DNA from: Pseudomonas fluorescens
GTDB taxonomy: Bacteria; Pseudomonadota; Gammaproteobacteria; Pseudomonadales; Pseudomonadaceae
Reading direction: 5' to 3'
Assembly (NCBI RefSeq): GCF_018614775.1
Contig: NZ_JAGGOF010000048.1
Span: forward strand, 111,888 to 175,887
Length of the DNA stretch: 64,000 bases
Position numbers and translations under genes: made by a program. Positions 59,553 through 64,000 of the stretch are shown here, one piece after another. The notes under the pieces were generated by a model that saw only the letters and a list, made by a program, of their open reading frames with translations, was not told the DNA's origin and made no database searches. Within the stretch, counting starts at the first letter, position 1, and every line of letters starts with the position of its first letter.

Positions 59553-60262
59553 CGATGCACGACCGGCGCATCGAAGTTGCCAATCGCAAACCCGTACAAT
59601 GTCGCGGGCTGGATCGTGACCGAAGTGACCGCCGCTGCGGGCTCCTTGAGCTCGGCAGTCAGGGTTTCGCCCGGCAAGACGTAGGTGCGCGGCAGGGACA
59701 CCGAGGTGTTGGCCGGACTCAGATGGACTCGCTCGGACAAGCGTACGACGTAAGGGCTGTCGTTCTGGACCGCCAGGCGTTCACCCTCGACAGTCCATTT
59801 CAGAAGCTCCCACGGTGCCGAATGCCGAGGCAAACCCTTGGGATGAATGATCAGCGGCAGGTTATGCCGGATGTTGATGCCCACCGTGGCACCGCCCTCG
59901 GGTTTCTTCTGGGGGATTCCTTCGAAAGTGACACGCTTGTATCGCTGGGTCTTGAGCGGCTCCTTGAATGCCCCGACCAAACGAATCAACTGCGTTTCAC
60001 CGGCATCGACCCGCACCACCGGCTGCGTCACGATCACCGACAGGTCGGGGTCTTCGGGGATGTGTTCAACTTTCGAATGAAGCAGCGTGGGGCCGGCATC
60101 CGTATTGGTCAGGTTGATGCTGGCTTGACCATGCTCTTCATAAAAAATCACCACCGTGGTTTCCGGTTGCATGCCGGCGGCCATGGCCGGGGCACCTGTA
60201 CAACAACTCAGGTACAGCGCTGCACGCAGGGCCGATCCAAGTTTCAATGAGAAATCCGACAC
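59549..60262 (-). CDS. Chaperone-usher fimbriae: periplasmic pilus chaperone
   Basis: A 237-residue FimC/PapD-like chaperone. GTG 60262 (VSDFSLKLGSALRAALYLSCCTGAPAMA) with GGGAG seven bases upstream is the best start; the upstream ATG readings lack an SD. The mature domain has ETTVVIFYEEHGQASINLTNTD, the pilin-binding strand QTQLIRLVG-like region, and KRVTFEGIPQKKPEG, then INIRHNLPLIIHPKGLP, the classical interdomain signature. It holds pilins in donor-strand form. Confidence 0.87.
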   Translation of the reverse strand: MSDFSLKLGSALRAALYLSCCTGAPAMAAGMQPETTVVIFYEEHGQASINLTNTDAGPTLLHSKVEHIPEDPDLSVIVTQPVVRVDAGETQLIRLVGAFKEPLKTQRYKRVTFEGIPQKKPEGGATVGINIRHNLPLIIHPKGLPRHSAPWELLKWTVEGERLAVQNDSPYVVRLSERVHLSPANTSVSLPRTYVLPGETLTAELKEPAAAVTSVTIQPATLYGFAIGNFDAPVVHR

Positions 60263-60432
60263 ACACGTTCTCCCACCACGAATCGAGTTCGTGGAGCGAT
60301 ATATAGGTTTGGATAATCGGGCTCGGAACGGCCACATCCTGATGCCTGACCTGGTTGTCAGCATCCATCAGCAGCGCAGAGCCCATACGCCTGGCGAAGA
60401 GCCAGCCCCTGGATCGGGGCTGGCCGTGCCAT

Positions 60433-61086
60433 TTAGATGTAACTCAACTCCAGCGTCGCGCTGCCATCTATTTGCAGGTCTTCCGACACAACGAGCTCAG
60501 TCGTGTTGTTGATCGCGGCTTCGATTACCAACTCACCCGAGACGGTTGTCAAAAGGTGCGGGCTATTGGCCGCATTGGGAGACCACGAGAGAAGATATTG
60601 AGGATGGCTACGCATAAAATCGCTAGCACCGAACCAGTTGCCTGCGCCACCGCGCAGGATGGTTTTGAAATCGGAGTCCCCGTCTACAGCATAATTACGA
60701 ACATGCAGGCTGTAGGCGCCGATCTTATCGCCGTCCGCGTTTGCGCCCAATCCGAAACTGTTGGTTGGAGTAGCAAGTCCAGGATCGATCACCGCCATGG
60801 CTTCATGCTTTTTGCTGGCGGCTCGATTATCGTTAGCGGTCAAACCGACAAGTGTCGGTCCATCACAGGTGATGTTGAATGCCGTACTCAGCTTGTTCAG
60901 TTTGGTGTAGTCAACAGAGCTCAAATCCTTGACACTGATTCGACCATAATCGACAGCCGTAGTAGGAATATTCAGCGAACAACTGCCAGGGATAATACTG
61001 CCCGTCACCTGCAAATCAGCCGCCTGCACCTGAGTGCACGCTAAAACTAGGGCACCGATGGCGGCCAGTCCAAATTTATTCTTCAT
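60433..61086 (-). CDS. DUF1120 fimbrial subunit, copy A
   Basis: A 217-residue secreted protein. Signal peptide MKNKFGLAAIGALVLACTQVQA is followed by ADLQVTGSIIPGSCSLNIP. Cys in GSCSLN and NITCDGP should form a disulfide, and the C-terminal strand LQIDGSATLELSYI is alternating-hydrophobic, as in pilin donor strands. It is clearly paralogous to copy B. GGAA precedes ATG 61086. DUF1120 proteins occur with chaperone-usher genes (E. coli YhcF); the structural role as major pilin is inferred. Confidence 0.83.
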   Translation of the reverse strand: MKNKFGLAAIGALVLACTQVQAADLQVTGSIIPGSCSLNIPTTAVDYGRISVKDLSSVDYTKLNKLSTAFNITCDGPTLVGLTANDNRAASKKHEAMAVIDPGLATPTNSFGLGANADGDKIGAYSLHVRNYAVDGDSDFKTILRGGAGNWFGASDFMRSHPQYLLSWSPNAANSPHLLTTVSGELVIEAAINNTTELVVSEDLQIDGSATLELSYI

Positions 61087-61177
61087 TTCCATTTCCTTCA
61101 AATAACATCAACTTGATGCCAGCTGTCCCACGTCAACTTGAAAAGACGCAGCAACTAACATCACGGCGAAATTGCCG

Positions 61178-61277
61178 GGCGAAAGTATCGGGAAAAACTT
61201 CTTAAAGATAAGCAGGAAACATCATCATAAACCGTAGGAAACTTCTACCAACCACAGAACAACAGAAACTTTCCTAC
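61178..61277 (-). promoter_or_regulatory. Candidate activator-dependent promoter with TTTCCTA heptads, before DUF1120 copy A
   Basis: Read on the minus strand. A -10-like GATACT (61189-61184) and -35-like CTTATC (61212-61207) are 17 bases apart. A TTTCCTG heptad (61219-61213) abuts the -35, a TTTCCTA heptad (61241-61235) lies exactly 22 bp upstream, and an inverted TAGGAAA (61276-61270) is farther up. TTTC(C/T)TA heptads and 22-bp dimer spacing are features of BvgA-type response regulators. The rest of the 363-base gap (61087-61449) has no gene. Confidence 0.6.
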
Positions 61278-61449
61278 ATACACTACTTATAAGACTGTCA
61301 CTCGTAGACATTCGACCGCATCCACCGATGGCAAGGGTCGCTCGTAACATGAGAAAGTGGCCGCCGGCCTCATAACCTTGCCGGGCGATCCATTTCAATC
61401 AGCACAGCCCCGTAAAGAACCAGCCCCGGAGCCGGGGCTGGCATCGACA

Positions 61450-62100
61450 TCAAATGTAGGCCAGCTCCAGCGTCGCGTTGCCATCGATCTGGATATCTTC
61501 CTGCACGACAAGCTCAGTCGTATTGTTGATCACTGCTTCGACTTCAAGCTCACCTGTAACCCTTGTCAAGAGTTGCGGGTCATAGGCCCTGATAGGCGCC
61601 CAACTTAGAACCGTCCGATCGTTGCGCACAATATCACCAGCCCCCATCCAGGAATTGCCAATCTTCATGATTGTTTGCAGATTGGTGTTCCCGTCCACAG
61701 AGTAATTACGAACGTGCAGACTGAAGGCCCCGATCTTTGCGCCATCGGCATTCGTGCCCAACCCATAGCAATTGACGGGCAATGCGAGCATGGGGTCGTC
61801 AAGCACCGTCATGACAATAGATTTCTTGCTGGCAACCCGATTATCGACAGCGGTCAGCCCGACCAACGTCGGGCCGTCGCAGGTAATGTTAAACGGCGTA
61901 TTCCGCTTACCCAAGCTTGTGTAATCGATAGGACTCAGATCATTGGCACTGATTCGTCCGTAATCGACAGCCAAAGTAGGAATATTCAGCGAGCAACTGC
62001 CTGGAGAGATACTGCCTGCCACCTGCAAGTCAGCCGCTTGCACGTGAGCGCAGGCTAAAACGAGCGCAACGACTGCAGCCAATCCAAATTTATTTTTCAT
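61450..62100 (-). CDS. DUF1120 fimbrial subunit, copy B
   Basis: A 216-residue paralogue of copy A (MKNKFGLAAVVALVLACAHVQA signal peptide, then ADLQVAGSISPGSCSLNIPTLAVDYGRIS). The Cys pair (GSCSLN, NITCDGP) and terminal strand IQIDGNATLELAYI are conserved. The two copies differ most in the middle (for example the region around GNTNLQTIMKIGNSWMGAGD). It is the promoter-proximal gene of the leftward operon. ATG 62100 has GGAA upstream. Confidence 0.83.
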   Translation of the reverse strand: MKNKFGLAAVVALVLACAHVQAADLQVAGSISPGSCSLNIPTLAVDYGRISANDLSPIDYTSLGKRNTPFNITCDGPTLVGLTAVDNRVASKKSIVMTVLDDPMLALPVNCYGLGTNADGAKIGAFSLHVRNYSVDGNTNLQTIMKIGNSWMGAGDIVRNDRTVLSWAPIRAYDPQLLTRVTGELEVEAVINNTTELVVQEDIQIDGNATLELAYI

Positions 62101-62237
62101 TTCCACTTCCTTCAAACAGCATTTGATGTCAATCCTGCAACACCCGGAATTTCCTTATTCCAGCCACATGCTAATAAACATATGGAGTTTCGTCCTGATT
62201 AGAAAAGAGGTTACAACCGCATCATGGCGAAATTGCC

Positions 62238-62337
62238 CGGCGAAGTATCTGGAAAAAGCACTTAAAGATAAGCAGGAAACATCATCATAAGACGTAGGAA
62301 ACCTCTACCTCCTGTAAAACGGCAGACACTTTCCTAC
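62238..62337 (-). promoter_or_regulatory. Candidate activator-dependent promoter with TTTCCTA heptads, before DUF1120 copy B
   Basis: Same layout as the copy A promoter: GATACT (62249-62244), CTTATC (62272-62267), TTTCCTG (62279-62273), TTTCCTA (62301-62295, again 22 bp upstream) and inverted TAGGAAA (62336-62330). All spacings equal those of copy A, and 30 bases (62261-62290) are identical to 61201-61230. It lies between the operon and the divergent ppx gene; the remaining gap (62101-62237) holds no gene. Confidence 0.6.
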
Positions 62338-62451
62338 GTATATTTCTTGCACGCGGCAAAAACTGTCGCTGACCGAAACCCAACCGCATCCGTTGGCGGC
62401 GACGATCGATCGTGGCAGGATGGCAAGGTTATCGACCGAGACTTTTTGCCC

Positions 62452-63954
62452 ATGCCGCCATCCCAAGCCAAGAATCTGTCCCTGATCGCAGCCATAGACC
62501 TGGGCTCCAACAGCTTCCACATGGTCGTCGCCAAAGCCCAGAACGGGGAAATCCGCATTCTTGAGCGGCTCGGCGAAAAGGTCCAACTGGCCGCCGGCAT
62601 CGACGAAGAGCGCAAGCTGAGCGAAGAATCCATCCAGCGCGGGCTCGATTGCCTCAAGCGTTTTGCCCAACTGATCAACGGCATGCCCCTGGGCGCCGTG
62701 CGGATCGTTGGCACCAACGCCCTGCGCGAGGCGCGCAACCGTGGCGAGTTCATCCGCCGTGCCGAAGAGATCCTCGGCCATCCGGTGGAAGTCATCTCCG
62801 GTCGGGAAGAAGCCCGCCTGATCTACCTCGGCGTCTCCCACACCCTCGCCGATACCCCGGGCAAGCGCCTGGTGGCCGACATCGGCGGCGGCAGTACCGA
62901 ATTCATCATCGGCCAGCGCTTCGAACCCCTGTTGCGCGAAAGCCTGCAGATGGGTTGCGTCAGCTACACCCAGCGGTATTTCCGTGACGGCAAGATCACG
63001 CCGGCCCGCTACGCCCAGGCCTACACGGCGGCGCGCCTGGAAATCATGAGCATCGAACACGCCCTGCACCGGCTGACCTGGGATGAAGCCATCGGCTCCT
63101 CCGGGACCATTCGCGCCATCGGCCTGGCGCTCAAGGCCGGCGGCCATGGTACCGGCGAGGTCAACGCCGAGGGCCTGGCCTGGCTCAAGCGCAGGGTGTT
63201 CAAGCTGGGCGACTCGGACAAGATCGATTTCGAAGGCATCAAGCCCGACCGCCGGGCGATTTTTCCGGCGGGTCTGGCGATCCTCGAGGCGATCTTCGAC
63301 GCCCTTGAGTTGCAACGCATGGACCACTGTGAGGGCGCCCTGCGTGAAGGCGTGCTCTATGACCTGCTGGGCCGCCATCATCACGAAGACGTCCGTGAAC
63401 GCACCCTGGGCTCGCTCATGGAGCGTTATCACGTCGATCAGGAGCAGGCCGCCCGGGTCGAGCGCAAGGCATTGCATGCCTTCGACCAGGTGGCTGACGA
63501 TTGGGACCTGAACGACGGTGTCTGGCGCGAACTGCTCGGCTGGGCCGCCAAGGTCCATGAAGTGGGCCTGGACATCGCCCACTATCACTACCACAAGCAC
63601 GGCGCCTACCTGATCGAGCACTCGGACCTGGCGGGTTTCTCCCGCGAGGACCAGCAAATGCTCGCGCTGCTGGTGCGTGGGCACCGCCGCAACATTCCCA
63701 AGGATAAATTTGCCGAATTCGGCGATGAAGGTATCAAGCTGATCCGCCTGTGTGTGCTGCTACGGTTCGCGATCCTGTTCCACCACATCCGCGGCACCCA
63801 GGAAATGCCCCAGGTGGCCCTGCGCGCCGACGGCGATCAACTGGACGTGATGTTCCCCGACAACTGGCTGGACGAGCACCAACTGACCCAGGCCGACTTT
63901 GCCCAGGAAGCCGAGTGGCTGACCCGGGTCGGGATTGTGCTGAACATCCACTGA
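62452..63954 (+). CDS. ppx: Exopolyphosphatase
   Basis: A 500-residue Ppx/GppA-family phosphatase. Start ATG 62452 ([32 protein letters not shown]) matches the family N-terminus; the longer frame runs into the fimbrial promoter region. The N-terminal ASKHA fold has [12 protein letters not shown] and [13 protein letters not shown]; the C-terminal HD-like region is helical. It releases phosphate from long polyphosphate chains. It is adjacent to trxA in P. aeruginosa (PA5240-PA5241), but about 9 kb away here. Confidence 0.93.
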   Translation: MPPSQAKNLSLIAAIDLGSNSFHMVVAKAQNGEIRILERLGEKVQLAAGIDEERKLSEESIQRGLDCLKRFAQLINGMPLGAVRIVGTNALREARNRGEFIRRAEEILGHPVEVISGREEARLIYLGVSHTLADTPGKRLVADIGGGSTEFIIGQRFEPLLRESLQMGCVSYTQRYFRDGKITPARYAQAYTAARLEIMSIEHALHRLTWDEAIGSSGTIRAIGLALKAGGHGTGEVNAEGLAWLKRRVFKLGDSDKIDFEGIKPDRRAIFPAGLAILEAIFDALELQRMDHCEGALREGVLYDLLGRHHHEDVRERTLGSLMERYHVDQEQAARVERKALHAFDQVADDWDLNDGVWRELLGWAAKVHEVGLDIAHYHYHKHGAYLIEHSDLAGFSREDQQMLALLVRGHRRNIPKDKFAEFGDEGIKLIRLCVLLRFAILFHHIRGTQEMPQVALRADGDQLDVMFPDNWLDEHQLTQADFAQEAEWLTRVGIVLNIH

Positions 63955-63977
63955 TAGCCCGCTACAACACAGTGCCC

Positions 63978-64000
63978 TGTGTGGGAGCAACTGTCTTGAT
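63978..64000. repeat. Partial REP-type element at the window edge
   Basis: GTGTGGGAGCAACTGTCTTGAT begins like the GTGGGAGCGAGC element but diverges; it may be a degenerate copy or continue beyond the window. Confidence 0.35.

Overview
The window is high-GC, gene-dense chromosomal DNA of a Pseudomonas, most likely from the P. fluorescens group. The evidence is gene order: an spu polyamine cluster next to a HacB-type acylase (PAO1 PA0296-PA0305 order), a sulfonate ssuEADCBF-lsfA locus as in P. putida, and a core block argA-argE ... gcvT-gcvH ... ubiH-pepP-zapA-6S RNA-ygfA ... glpT-ubiD-rho-trxA-ppx (PAO1 PA5204-PA5241 order). Pairs of a short REP-type palindrome (core GGGAGCGAGCCTGCTCGCGAT) recur between genes throughout. 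No tRNA, rRNA, insertion sequence, phage gene or CRISPR array was seen.

Layout. 1-1.35 kb: 3' part of an alanine-rich, effector-like protein of unknown function. 1.6-4.5 kb: periplasmic Ntn-hydrolase (HacB-like) and an AhpD-like protein. 4.7-15.5 kb: polyamine system, with spuABCDEFGH leftward and spuI divergent, covering uptake and gamma-glutamylation breakdown. 15.7-16.3 kb: TetR-type regulator. 16.4-22.1 kb: sulfonate sulfur scavenging (ssuEADCBF) with the peroxiredoxin lsfA upstream. 22.5-28.4 kb: OprD-type porin, argA, argE, CYTH-CHAD protein. 28.7-30.9 kb: solitary GspE/PilB-type ATPase and a small secreted protein. 31-35.6 kb: gcvT-gcvH without gcvP, and an iron transporter without its ATPase. 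35.8-41.7 kb: UbiI/UbiH-type hydroxylases, pepP, a YgfB-family protein, zapA, 6S RNA, 5-formyl-THF cyclo-ligase. 41.8-49.2 kb: a 48-residue membrane protein, EVE protein, FliL-like protein, quinone oxidoreductase, glpT, ChaC, a 2Fe-2S reductase, ubiD. 49.2-53.2 kb: OafA-type acyltransferase, rho, trxA. 53.6-62.1 kb: an accessory block (polar amino acid ABC transporter, then a chaperone-usher fimbrial operon) lying between trxA and ppx, which are neighbours in PAO1. 62.5-64 kb: ppx.

The most interesting region is the fimbrial operon. It has two tandem DUF1120 pilin-like genes, each preceded by a near-identical control region. Each region carries a weak-looking promoter and three heptads resembling the TTTCCTA boxes bound by BvgA-type response regulators; two are exactly 22 bp apart and the proximal one abuts the -35 position. 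The arrangement is the same in both copies, although the flanking sequence has diverged. At the far end, the last pilin gene overlaps the usher gene by 128 bases, so its signal peptide lies inside usher coding sequence. Other points of note are hairpins that partition the spu operon, a two-site GlpR-like operator before glpT, and the missing gcvP and iron-transporter ATPase genes.
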